Assembly (NCBI RefSeq): GCF_036182465.1
Contig: NZ_CP108081.1
Coordinates: 9,176,001-9,240,000, forward strand
Source: Streptomyces sp. NBC_00258
Lineage (GTDB): Bacteria; Actinomycetota; Actinomycetes; Streptomycetales; Streptomycetaceae
Reading direction: 5' to 3'
DNA length: 64,000 nt
How positions within the stretch are numbered: position 1 is the first letter of the stretch; every line of letters starts with the position of its first letter. Made by a program: the position numbers and the translations under genes. The notes below the pieces were generated by a model. The model had not been told where the DNA came from. It saw only the letters and a list, made by a program, of their open reading frames with translations, and made no database searches. Of this stretch, positions 19,631 through 27,534 are shown piece after piece.

Positions 19631-20809
19631 GTGAATGAGTCGACATTTACTCCCGGGGGTGGTCAACCAGGAATGCCTGCGCAGGGCTCAAGGCCCACGG
19701 GGCTCGAGGCTGTCGGCTCCGTTGCTGTGCGCACCTTCGCAGCCCACCAGAGTCTCCACCCCTCGCGGACGACTCAGCCCGCACACCAGAGCATGGATGG
19801 CCATCACGTGAACGCCATGGCCGGCAACGGAAGTGGCGAGAACCGCACCCACTTCGCCGACTACGACGACCTGCCCGAGGGGCACTTCTACGACCCCGAC
19901 GCCGAGTACGAGCCAGATCCGGAGTACGCGGCCACGCTCGCGCCCGACGCGGCGCGCCAGCGCCGTGAGCGCATCGGCCCGACCGGACGCCCGCTGCCGT
20001 ACTTCCCGATCCCGGGCCCGCTGACCGATCACGGACCCGCGAAGATCATCGCGATGTGCAACCAGAAGGGCGGCGTCGGCAAGACGACGTCGACCATCAA
20101 CCTGGGCGCGGCGCTCGCGGAGTACGGACGCCGGGTCCTGCTCGTCGACTTCGACCCGCAGGGCGCGCTGTCCGTGGGCCTCGGCGTCAACCCGATGGAG
20201 CTCGACCTCACGGTCTACAACCTGCTCATGGAGCGGGGCATGGCGGCCGACGAGGTGCTCCTGAAGACAGCGGTCCCGAACATGGACCTGCTGCCCAGCA
20301 ACATCGACCTGTCGGCCGCCGAGGTCCAGCTGGTGTCCGAGGTCGCGCGCGAGTCCACACTGCAGCGGGCCCTGAAGCCGCTGATGGCCGACTACGACTA
20401 CATCGTGATCGACTGTCAGCCTTCGCTCGGTCTGCTGACCGTCAACGCCCTGACGGCGGCCCACAAGGTGATCGTGCCGCTCGAGTGCGAGTTCTTCGCC
20501 CTCCGTGGTGTCGCGCTGCTCACCGAGACCATCGAGAAGGTCCAGGAGCGGCTCAACCCCGAGCTGGAGCTCGACGGCATCCTCGCCACGATGTACGACT
20601 CGCGGACCGTGCACAGCCGTGAGGTGCTCGCGCGCGTGGTCGAGGCGTTCGACGATCACGTCTACCACACGGTGATCGGCCGGACCGTCCGCTTCCCGGA
20701 GACCACGGTCGCCGGTGAGCCGATCACGACGTACGCCTCCAACTCCGTCGGTGCCGCCGCCTATCGCCAGCTCGCCAGGGAGGTGCTCGCCCGGTGTCAC
20801 GCCGAGTGA
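19631..20809 (+). CDS. ParA-family ATPase, first gene of scpAB operon
   Basis: A 392-residue Walker-type ATPase. The first ~135 residues are an unusual, partly disordered extension; the ATPase core then has the deviant Walker A NQKGGVGKTT, the Asp motif LLVDFDPQGALSVGLG and YDYIVIDCQPSLGLLTVNAL. These are the hallmarks of ParA/Soj/MinD proteins that bind DNA or membrane dynamically. GTG 19631 is fixed by a near-perfect ribosome site AAGGAGGT (19613-19620). This is not the oriC-linked parA, whose neighbours (parB, gid, jag) are missing. It overlaps the next gene by 16 nt and leads an array ending in scpA, scpB and rluB. Confidence 0.92.
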   Translation: MNESTFTPGGGQPGMPAQGSRPTGLEAVGSVAVRTFAAHQSLHPSRTTQPAHQSMDGHHVNAMAGNGSGENRTHFADYDDLPEGHFYDPDAEYEPDPEYAATLAPDAARQRRERIGPTGRPLPYFPIPGPLTDHGPAKIIAMCNQKGGVGKTTSTINLGAALAEYGRRVLLVDFDPQGALSVGLGVNPMELDLTVYNLLMERGMAADEVLLKTAVPNMDLLPSNIDLSAAEVQLVSEVARESTLQRALKPLMADYDYIVIDCQPSLGLLTVNALTAAHKVIVPLECEFFALRGVALLTETIEKVQERLNPELELDGILATMYDSRTVHSREVLARVVEAFDDHVYHTVIGRTVRFPETTVAGEPITTYASNSVGAAAYRQLAREVLARCHAE

Positions 20810-21369
20810 GTCTGCCGGGGGCCGACGAACTGTTCCGTACGACCGGGGGAATGGCGCTCCAGGCGTCCAGTCCCAGGCGCCAGGCAAACGGCGAGGCCCG
20901 GGTACCGGCTCCGGCCGGCGAGAGCGACGCCACTGCCGCCGGGGAGGACGCCCCACAGTCGGTACCCGTGCGGGGCGGTGACGGCGAGGGCGACGAACAT
21001 GTCGCCGCCGACGCCGAGTCCTCCGACGGGGAGTCCCGCAGTAGGGGCGCCGCCGGGGATCGTTCCGGGCGGCGTCAGGGCGTGCAGGAAGGTTCTGCCG
21101 GGCCCTCCGCGGGTGCGCAGCCGCGCAAGCGCGGGCGTGGATCCGGGAGGCGTCCCAGCGGGCGTGAGCGGCACGACGAGAAGATCACGGTGTACGTGTC
21201 CGCCGAGGAGCTCATGGACCTCGAGCACGCCCGGCTGGTGCTCCGTGGGGAGCACGGGCTGGCCGTCGATCGTGGGCGGATCGTGCGGGAGGCTGTCGCC
21301 GTGGTGCTCGCGGATCTCGAATCCCGTGGGGACGCGAGCATCCTCGTACGACGGTTGCGCGGGCGGTAG
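20794..21369 (+). CDS. Ribbon-helix-helix-like protein between parA-type gene and scpA
   Basis: A 191-residue protein. Residues 1-125 are low-complexity, first acidic and then Arg/Gly-rich (RKRGRGSGRRPSGRERHDEK). The C-terminal 60 residues, KITVYVSAEELMDLEHARLV then GLAVDRGRIVREAVAVVLAD, have the strand-helix-helix layout of ribbon-helix-helix DNA-binding proteins. GTG 20794 is used because GGGAGG lies ten bases upstream; GTG 20806 overlapping the ParA stop is the alternative. Position directly after a ParA ATPase suggests a ParB-like or centromere-binding partner, which is inference. No family name recognised. Confidence 0.75.
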   Translation: MSRRVSLPGADELFRTTGGMALQASSPRRQANGEARVPAPAGESDATAAGEDAPQSVPVRGGDGEGDEHVAADAESSDGESRSRGAAGDRSGRRQGVQEGSAGPSAGAQPRKRGRGSGRRPSGRERHDEKITVYVSAEELMDLEHARLVLRGEHGLAVDRGRIVREAVAVVLADLESRGDASILVRRLRGR

Positions 21370-21387
21370 CGGTAGCCTGCGACGGCT

Positions 21388-22434
21388 ATGACCTCGAACG
21401 ACGTCCCTGCCACGGCCTCCGGCGGTTCCGGTGGCCGTCGGCGTGCGCTGGGGCGGGGGCCTGGGGGCGCGGCCCCGCCCGAGCCCCCGGGCGAGGTTCC
21501 GTCGCCGGAACCCGAGCCGGAGCCACTTGCGCCGGAGCCCGAGCCGCCTGCGCCGGAGCCGGAGCCCGAGCCGCCCGTGGCGGAGGGCGAGGAGTCCTCT
21601 GCCGTCGTCGAGGCCGATGAACCCGACGACGGGGTCTTCAAAGTTCGGCTGGTCAACTTCGAAGGGCCGTTCGATCTGCTGCTTCAGTTGATCTCCAAGC
21701 ACAAGATGGATGTCACCGAAGTGGCGCTCTCCAAGGTCACCGACGAGTTCATGGTGCACATCAGGGCGATGGGGCCGGACTGGGATCTCGACCAGACGAC
21801 CGAGTTCCTGGTGGTCGCGGCGACACTGCTCGATCTGAAGGCCGCCCGGCTGCTGCCGTCCGCCGAGGTCGAGGACGAGGCGGATCTGGCGCTGCTGGAG
21901 GCCCGGGACCTGCTCTTCGCGCGGCTGCTGCAGTACCGGGCGTACAAGCAGATCGCCGAGATCTTCAACCGGCGCCTCGACGAGGAGGCGCGCCGCTACC
22001 CCCGTACCGTCGGGCTGGAGGCGCACCACGCCGAGCTGCTGCCCGAGGTCGTCATCAGCATCGGGGCGGAAGGATTCGCCAAGCTCGCCGTGAAGGCGAT
22101 GCAGCCCAAGCCGAAGCCCCAGGTGTACGTCGATCACATCCACGCGCCGCTCGTGAGCGTTCAGGAGCAGGCCGCGATCGTGGTGGCGCGGCTGCGGGAG
22201 CTCGGAGAGGCCAGTTTCCGCTCGCTCGTCGAGGACACCGACGACACCCTCACCGTCGTGGCGCGTTTCCTGGCCCTTCTGGAGCTCTATCGGGAGAAGG
22301 CGGTCTCCCTGGACCAGGAAGAGGCTCTGGGGGACCTGGTGGTGCGCTGGACGGGCGGGGACGGGGATGCGCAGCCGACGGTGACGGACGAGTTCGACAG
22401 GCCGCCGGAACCGGTCAAGGAGGAGAAGGCGTGA
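21388..22434 (+). CDS. scpA: Segregation and condensation protein A
   Basis: A 348-residue kleisin that bridges the SMC head domains with ScpB in chromosome condensation. An N-terminal Pro/Glu repeat tail (PEPEPEPLAPEPEPPAPEPE) of about 75 residues precedes the conserved core, which starts FKVRLVNFEGPFDLLLQLIS and continues through TEFLVVAATLLDLKAARLL. The C-terminal winged helix includes SFRSLVEDTDDTLTVVARFL. The tail is longer than in Bacillus ScpA but similar tails occur in actinomycetes. The stop overlaps the scpB start (GTGA). Confidence 0.95.
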   Translation: MTSNDVPATASGGSGGRRRALGRGPGGAAPPEPPGEVPSPEPEPEPLAPEPEPPAPEPEPEPPVAEGEESSAVVEADEPDDGVFKVRLVNFEGPFDLLLQLISKHKMDVTEVALSKVTDEFMVHIRAMGPDWDLDQTTEFLVVAATLLDLKAARLLPSAEVEDEADLALLEARDLLFARLLQYRAYKQIAEIFNRRLDEEARRYPRTVGLEAHHAELLPEVVISIGAEGFAKLAVKAMQPKPKPQVYVDHIHAPLVSVQEQAAIVVARLRELGEASFRSLVEDTDDTLTVVARFLALLELYREKAVSLDQEEALGDLVVRWTGGDGDAQPTVTDEFDRPPEPVKEEKA

Positions 22435-23087
22435 GCGAGGACACCACCGAGGCCCCGGCGGGTCCGCCCGGCGTCGCCGATCTCGACCTCAGGCCCGCCC
22501 TGGAGGCCGTTCTCATGGTCGTGGACGAGCCCGCGACCGTGGAGCACCTGGCGAAGATCCTGGAGCGGCCGAAGCGGAAGATCGCGGACGCGCTGCGGGC
22601 GCTGGCCGACGAGTACACCGTCCAGGGGCGCGGCTTCGAGCTGCGGCTCATCGCCGGCGGCTGGCGTTTCTACAGCCGCCCCGAGTACGCGGCGGCCGTC
22701 GAGCGCTTCGTCCTCGACGGCCAGCAGGCCCGGCTCACCCAGGCCGCGCTGGAGACGCTCGCGGTCGTCGCGTACCGGCAGCCGGTCAGCCGCAGCAGGG
22801 TCTCGGCGGTCCGCGGAGTGAACTGCGACGGCGTGATGCGCACCCTCCTGCAGAGGGGTCTGGTCGAGGAGGCGGGCGCGGAACCCGAAACAGGTGCGAT
22901 CCTGTACACGACGACGAACTACTTCCTGGAGCGAATGGGCCTGCGCGGCCTGGACGAGCTCCCGGAGCTCGCGCCCTTCCTTCCGGAGGCGGACGCGATC
23001 GAAGCAGAGACGCTGGAAGGGGTCCCGTCGTTCGATCCGGACGCACCGGATGCAGATGCAGACGACACGACGACGACGGAACTTTGA
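22431..23087 (+). CDS. scpB: Segregation and condensation protein B
   Basis: A 218-residue protein with two winged-helix domains that binds ScpA in the SMC complex. Core motifs are LRPALEAVLMVVDEPATVEH, YTVQGRGFELRLIAGGWRFY and LETLAVVAYRQPVSRSRVSAVRG, followed by LLQRGLVEEAG. An acidic, Asp-rich C-terminal tail ends the protein. GTG 22431 overlaps the scpA stop, and its own stop overlaps the rluB ATG by one base, so the three genes are translationally coupled. Confidence 0.95.
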   Translation: MSEDTTEAPAGPPGVADLDLRPALEAVLMVVDEPATVEHLAKILERPKRKIADALRALADEYTVQGRGFELRLIAGGWRFYSRPEYAAAVERFVLDGQQARLTQAALETLAVVAYRQPVSRSRVSAVRGVNCDGVMRTLLQRGLVEEAGAEPETGAILYTTTNYFLERMGLRGLDELPELAPFLPEADAIEAETLEGVPSFDPDAPDADADDTTTTEL

Positions 23088-24286
23088 TGCGAAGCAGTGG
23101 CAGCGGCAGTGGCAGGAACAACGGGCGCGGTAACCCCCGCGGGACCGGCGGGGGCGGTAACCCTCGCGGCTCCGGTGGCGGCGGTGGCCCCCGCGGTTCC
23201 GGCGGAGGCGGCAACTCCCGGGGAACCGGCGGAGGCGGCAACTCCCGGGGAACGGGTGGGGGCGGCTCCCCGCAGAAGAGCGCGGGAGGGCGCGACGACA
23301 GGCCGAAGCGCGCCGGCAAGCCCCGCCCCGAGGAGCGTCGGTACGACGTAGGCCCCGGCGCCACCCACGAGGGCCCCAAGTCCGGGCGCGGCAGCGCGGC
23401 CCGCGGCGGCGCCAAGGGCGGTCCCAAGCAGGGCCAGCAGCGCGGCGGCCGTACGGAGAACGCGCGCTCCCGTGAGTACGAGACGCGTACCGAGGAGCGC
23501 AACCGCGACCGGTACGCGGGCAGGCCCGAGGTCAAGACGCCCAAGACCTTCCCGGGCGCCGAGCAGGAGGGCGAGCGCCTGCAGAAGGTGCTCGCGCGCG
23601 CCGGCTACGGTTCGCGGCGTGCCTGCGAGGAGCTGGTCGAGCAGTCCCGGGTCGAGGTCAACGGCGAGATCGTCGTCGAGCAGGGCATGCGCGTCGACCC
23701 GGAGAACGACGAGATCAAGGTCGACGGGCTGACCGTCGCCACGCAGTCGTACCAGTTCTTCTCGCTGAACAAGCCCGCCGGTGTCGTGTCGACCATGGAG
23801 GACACGGAGGGCCGTCAGTGCCTCGGTGACTACGTGACGAACCGTGAGACGCGGCTCTTCCACGTCGGGCGGCTCGACACCGAGACCGAGGGCGTCATCC
23901 TGCTCACCAACCACGGTGAGCTGGCACACCGCCTCACGCACCCCAAGTACGGCGTGAAGAAGGTCTACCTCGCGCACATCGTGGGCCCGATCCCGCGCGA
24001 CCTGGGCAAGCAGCTCAAGGACGGCATCCAGCTGGAGGACGGGTACGCGAAGGCGGACCACTTCAGGGTCGTCGAGCAGACCGGCAAGAACTACCTCGTG
24101 GAGGTGACCCTCCACGAGGGCCGCAAGCACATCGTGCGGCGGATGCTGGCCGAGGCCGGCTTCCCGGTCGACAAGCTCGTGCGCGTGTCCTTCGGACCGA
24201 TCACCCTGGGCGACCAGAAGTCGGGCTGGCTGCGGCGGCTTTCGAACACCGAGGTCGGGATGCTGATGCAGGAGGTCGGCCTCTAG
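23087..24286 (+). CDS. rluB: 23S rRNA pseudouridine synthase RluB
   Basis: A 399-residue RsuA/RluB-family enzyme. The first ~150 residues are Gly/Arg/Ser-rich and disordered with a repeated RGTGGGGNSRG-like unit. An S4 domain follows (ERLQKVLARAGYGSRRACEE), then the catalytic domain with FFSLNKPAGVVSTM and the active-site Asp in FHVGRLDTETEGVILLTNHG. RluB modifies U2605 of 23S rRNA in E. coli. ATG 23087 overlaps the scpB stop by one base. The linkage scpA-scpB-rluB is conserved widely in Gram-positive bacteria. Confidence 0.94.
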   Translation: MRSSGSGSGRNNGRGNPRGTGGGGNPRGSGGGGGPRGSGGGGNSRGTGGGGNSRGTGGGGSPQKSAGGRDDRPKRAGKPRPEERRYDVGPGATHEGPKSGRGSAARGGAKGGPKQGQQRGGRTENARSREYETRTEERNRDRYAGRPEVKTPKTFPGAEQEGERLQKVLARAGYGSRRACEELVEQSRVEVNGEIVVEQGMRVDPENDEIKVDGLTVATQSYQFFSLNKPAGVVSTMEDTEGRQCLGDYVTNRETRLFHVGRLDTETEGVILLTNHGELAHRLTHPKYGVKKVYLAHIVGPIPRDLGKQLKDGIQLEDGYAKADHFRVVEQTGKNYLVEVTLHEGRKHIVRRMLAEAGFPVDKLVRVSFGPITLGDQKSGWLRRLSNTEVGMLMQEVGL

Positions 24287-24351
24287 ACCTCTGGGCCTCT
24301 GGAGAACCTCCGGAGGAAAACGACTCCTACGTAGAGACCTGTTTGGTACGG

Positions 24352-24389
24352 CATCGGCCGGTTCCGGGACTTCCCGGGGCCGGCCGATG
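24352..24389 (+). terminator. Terminator after rluB
   Basis: Arms CATCGGCCGG (24352-24361) and CCGGCCGATG (24380-24389) enclose an inner stem TTCCGGGA/TCCCGGGG. This hairpin should end the parA-rhh-scpA-scpB-rluB transcript. Confidence 0.75.
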
Positions 24390-24422
24390 TGCGTTCGGGG
24401 GTTGTGGCAGCCCGTCCCGCTA

Positions 24423-24445
24423 TTTATAGTCGTACTGACCATTAA
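24423..24445. promoter_or_regulatory. Candidate NrtR-type operator
   Basis: TTTATAGTC-GTACT-GACCATTAA is an imperfect inverted repeat of the form TT-N-ATRGTC-N5-GACYAT-N-AA, centred at 24434, in an AT-rich patch about 118 bp upstream of the Nudix regulator start. NrtR regulators bind palindromes in front of their own operons, so this is the natural autoregulatory site. Recognition is by symmetry and position only. Confidence 0.55.
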
Positions 24446-24560
24446 GGGAACGCCCTCGCCGGGCGCGGCCGATGGAGCAGGGCCCACGGGGGTGGTCCCG
24501 GTCCGTCGACCGTCGCCCGGCGAGGTGCAGGACGGCCACGAAGGCCACGAGGAGGGGGCA

Positions 24561-25340
24561 ATGGAGGGCTACGACAAATACGCCTTCGAACCCTTCGCCG
24601 TCACCGTGGATCTCGCGGTGTTCACGGTCCGGGCGGGCGGGCTCCAGGTGCTGCTGATCGAGCGCGGACAGGAGCCCTACGCGGGCCACTGGGCGCTGCC
24701 CGGAGGGTTCGTGCTGCCCGAGGAGTCCGCCGGAACGGCCGCACGGCGTGAACTCGCCGAGGAGACCGGCCTGTCGGACGTCTCCGGGCTGCATCTGGAG
24801 CAGCTGCGCACCTACAGCGAGCCGGACCGTGATCCCCGGATGCGGGTCGTCTCCGTGGCGTACACCGCGCTGCTGCCGGACCCGCCCGAGCCACGCGGCG
24901 GCGGGGACGCGGCGAGCGCGCGCTGGCTGGCGTACGCCGGGCTCGGACCGCTCGCCTTCGACCACGACCGGATCCTCGCCGACGCCCACGAGCGGGTCGG
25001 CGCCAAGCTCGAATACACCTGCCTGGCCACGGCGTTCTGCCCGCCGGAGTTCACGCTCGGGGAACTCCAGCAGGTCTACGAGACCGTGTGGGGGACCGCG
25101 CTCGACCGGCCGAACTTCCGGCGCAAGGTTCTCGCCACGCCCGGGTTCGTCGAGCAGATCCCCGGTGCGGCCCGGCTGACCGGAGGCCGGGGAAAGCCCG
25201 CGGCGCTGTATCGCGCGGGCGACGCCACCGCACTGCACCCGCCATTGCTGCGACCGGCAGCGGGACCCGGGCGGCCACCGTCCCCATCCCCCTCTCCGTC
25301 TCCGTCTTCGAACCCGTCTCCGGAAGGACGATCCTCATGA
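24561..25340 (+). CDS. NrtR-like Nudix transcriptional regulator / hydrolase
   Basis: A 259-residue protein. The N-terminal Nudix domain has an intact box (GGFVLPEESAGTAARRELAE followed by ETGL), matching G-x5-E-x7-REL-x-EE-x-GL. The C-terminal part, FTLGELQQVYETVWGTALDR then PNFRRKVLATPGFVEQ, is the winged helix of NrtR regulators, which repress NAD-metabolism genes and sense ADP-ribose-type ligands. A Ser/Pro tail follows. ATG 24561 has GAGGAGGGGG just upstream. The stop overlaps the ADP-ribosylglycohydrolase start, linking it to ADP-ribose turnover. It may be regulator, hydrolase or both. Confidence 0.85.
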   Translation: MEGYDKYAFEPFAVTVDLAVFTVRAGGLQVLLIERGQEPYAGHWALPGGFVLPEESAGTAARRELAEETGLSDVSGLHLEQLRTYSEPDRDPRMRVVSVAYTALLPDPPEPRGGGDAASARWLAYAGLGPLAFDHDRILADAHERVGAKLEYTCLATAFCPPEFTLGELQQVYETVWGTALDRPNFRRKVLATPGFVEQIPGAARLTGGRGKPAALYRAGDATALHPPLLRPAAGPGRPPSPSPSPSPSSNPSPEGRSS

Positions 25341-26356
25341 CCACGACCGTCAGGAAGCACGCCGCCACCGGGGCCCTGGTCGGGCTCGCCCTCGGGGACG
25401 CGCTCGGTTACCCGACCGAGTTCAAGGACGTGCCGTCGATCCTTGCCACGTTCGGCCCCTGGCGGGAGTTGGAGCTGCCGGACCCGGCGCGCGTCACGGA
25501 CGACACGCAGATGACACTGGCGCTGGGGCGGGGACTGCGGACGGCCATGGACAGAGGGTTGCTGGGACCCAAGCGGCTGGAGCGGCCCGTACGCGAGGAG
25601 TTCGTGGACTGGTACCAGTCGCCGGAGAACAACCGCGCACCCGGACGTACGTGCCTGGTCGCCTGCGAGAAGCTGAAGCGTGAGGGTCTGCCCTGGCAGG
25701 ACGCCAGCCAGATCCACTCCAAGGGCTGCGGTGCCAACATGCGTGTCGCGCCCCTCGGTCTCATCTCCGGGCTCAGTGACGAACAGCGCGCGGGCGCCGC
25801 CCAGTTGCAGGCCGCGCTCACCCACGGGCATCCGACGGCGCTCGCCGCGTCCGACCTCACCGCGCACGCGGTGCGCCTCCTCGCGCAGGGCGCCGAGCCG
25901 ACCGGACTGGTCGGCCTGCTGCGCTCGTACGCGTACGAGAACCGCACGCACTACAACGAGCGCTGGCTCGGCGACCTGTGGACGCGTTCCCAGGACCCGA
26001 CGCCGACGCACTTCATCTCGCGTGGCTGGGACGAGTGTCTGGAGGTCCTGGAGCGGCTGCAGCGGGCCCTGCGGTCGCCGTCGCCCGAGACGGACCCCTG
26101 TCTGGCCACGGGGGCCGGGTGGATCGCCGAGGAGGCCCTCGCCACCGGCCTGCTGTGCTTCCTGCTCTTCGTGGACGAGCCGGTGACGGCCCTGCGCCGG
26201 GCCGCCTGCACCTCGGGGGACTCGGACTCGATCGCGTGCCTCGCCGGCGCTTTCGCCGGGGCGTACCTCGGTGCCGATGCATGGCCTACGGAGTGGGCCG
26301 ACAGGATCGAGTACCAGGGGGACCTGATGGCGTTGGGCGCGCTCTGGGACGAATGA
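25337..26356 (+). CDS. ADP-ribosylglycohydrolase family protein
   Basis: A 339-residue DraG/ARH-type hydrolase that removes ADP-ribose from proteins, nucleic acids or small molecules. The metal-binding elements are seen as TDDTQMTLALG near residue 55 and SGDSDSIACLAGAFAGAYLG near residue 295; the start ATGALVGLALGDALGYPTEF is also typical. The ATG overlaps the stop of the NrtR-like gene (ATGA). Co-occurrence with NrtR supports a role in recycling ADP-ribose into NAD metabolism. The true substrate is unknown. Confidence 0.92.
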   Translation: MTTTVRKHAATGALVGLALGDALGYPTEFKDVPSILATFGPWRELELPDPARVTDDTQMTLALGRGLRTAMDRGLLGPKRLERPVREEFVDWYQSPENNRAPGRTCLVACEKLKREGLPWQDASQIHSKGCGANMRVAPLGLISGLSDEQRAGAAQLQAALTHGHPTALAASDLTAHAVRLLAQGAEPTGLVGLLRSYAYENRTHYNERWLGDLWTRSQDPTPTHFISRGWDECLEVLERLQRALRSPSPETDPCLATGAGWIAEEALATGLLCFLLFVDEPVTALRRAACTSGDSDSIACLAGAFAGAYLGADAWPTEWADRIEYQGDLMALGALWDE

Positions 26357-26418
26357 CCGGTCCAAGGGGCGACAGGCCGGTCCATCGGCCCGCCGGTCCG
26401 GCGGGCCCGCGCGGTGGG

Positions 26419-26865
26419 TCAGGTGAGGCTGATCGAGTCGCCCGTGACCGTGATCTGCTTCGCGGGGAGCGGCTTCTGGGCCGGGCCCTTGGCCACCGAG
26501 CCGTCGGCGATGCGGAACTCGCTGCCGTGGCAGGTGCAGTTGATCGTGCCGTCCGAGACGTTGGCGACGATGCAGCCCTGGTGCGTGCACACCGCCGAGA
26601 AGGCCTTGAAGCCGCCCTTCTCGGGCTGGGTGACGACGACCTTCTCGTCCTTGAAGATCTTGCCGCCGCCGACCGGGACGTCGCCGGTCCTGGTCAGTTC
26701 CTCACCGGCGGGCGCCTCGCCCCCGGTTCCGCTCTCCGCGGGGGCGACGGAGGACGCCTCCTCCTCGCTGCCCCCGCCGTTCTCGTCCCCGTACTTGCTG
26801 CAGCCGACAACCAACGCGGCCGCGCCCGTCGCGAGAACCGCGCGCCGCGTGGAGGGGTGGGTCAT
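26419..26865 (-). CDS. Exported Rieske [2Fe-2S] protein
   Basis: A 148-residue protein. N-terminal STRRAVLATGAAALVVGC looks like a Tat-type signal (RR) ending in a lipobox-like cysteine, so it is probably a membrane-attached protein outside the cell. After an acidic linker the Rieske cluster ligands are FSAVCTHQGC and NCTCHGSEF (C-x-H and C-x2-H), as in small arsenite-oxidase/ubiquinol-type Rieske proteins. It overlaps the membrane protein gene upstream by 4 nt, so both likely form an electron-transfer module. Confidence 0.9.
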   Translation of the reverse strand: MTHPSTRRAVLATGAAALVVGCSKYGDENGGGSEEEASSVAPAESGTGGEAPAGEELTRTGDVPVGGGKIFKDEKVVVTQPEKGGFKAFSAVCTHQGCIVANVSDGTINCTCHGSEFRIADGSVAKGPAQKPLPAKQITVTGDSISLT

Positions 26866-27446
26866 GTCGTCACTCCGAACGTGCGGAAGAACCAGAGGGC
26901 GGAGGTCAGCCAGACCACCGTCAGGGCCGAGAAGACGAGTCCGCCGACGATGGGCAGCACCCAGCCGGGCAGACGCTCCGAGCGGAGCAGCAGCATCTTT
27001 GCACTGAATGCACCGAAGAAGAAGCAACCCAGTACCGAGTGCCACAAAACGCGCGGTTCGTACGTCTGGTAGCCCAAAGCGTACAAACAGTGCACGGCTA
27101 CTGGAACCGCGACAAGGAAAGCGATTCGACCCGACCAGCGGTGCAGTGCGCCCGACCAGCTCGGGCCCGGGATGCGCCCGTACAGCATGAGCGCCGACAC
27201 GAGCTGTACGACCGCGAAGCCCATCGCGGCCGTGGCGAGCCACGACTTGACCGCGCTCGTGCTGCTGAAGCCCGCGAGGTTGAAGGCGGTGCCCTCCGGG
27301 TCGTGCACATTGCCGTAGGCGCCGAGGCCGACCGCGACCGCACCCGCGACCAGGGCCGGTACGAGATAGGTGGCGGCTCCCGGGCGGCGGGAGGCGGGGT
27401 CGGGCGACGGAAAGTTCTGGGTGGCGGCGTTCGGGTCCACGGTCAT
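26862..27446 (-). CDS. DUF6529-like polytopic membrane protein
   Basis: A 194-residue membrane protein with about five to six helices: TYLVPALVAGAVAVGLGAYG, WLATAAMGFAVVQLVSALML, IAFLVAVPVAVHCLYALGY, VLGCFFFGAFSAKMLLL and LPIVGGLVFSALTVVWLTSA. Histidines in LHRWSGR, VAVHCLY and LWHSVLG lie in or near helices and could ligate heme, resembling small cytochrome b561/ferric reductase-like proteins. Translational coupling to the Rieske gene supports an electron-transfer partnership. The family is otherwise uncharacterised. Confidence 0.8.
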   Translation of the reverse strand: MTVDPNAATQNFPSPDPASRRPGAATYLVPALVAGAVAVGLGAYGNVHDPEGTAFNLAGFSSTSAVKSWLATAAMGFAVVQLVSALMLYGRIPGPSWSGALHRWSGRIAFLVAVPVAVHCLYALGYQTYEPRVLWHSVLGCFFFGAFSAKMLLLRSERLPGWVLPIVGGLVFSALTVVWLTSALWFFRTFGVTT

Positions 27447-27534
27447 GGTCGGCTCCCTGCGGTCACGGGGTCATGGGGCAAGGGGCGGAGCGAGGAGCGC
27501 AGTGCGGGGTGGAGCGGAGGAACGGGCGCGGGGA

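Noticed and set aside
23090..23300. Gly-rich repeat region at the rluB start, checked for a collagen-like or separate gene
   Set aside because: It is in frame with rluB, and Gly/Arg-rich disordered N-termini are normal for actinobacterial RluB.
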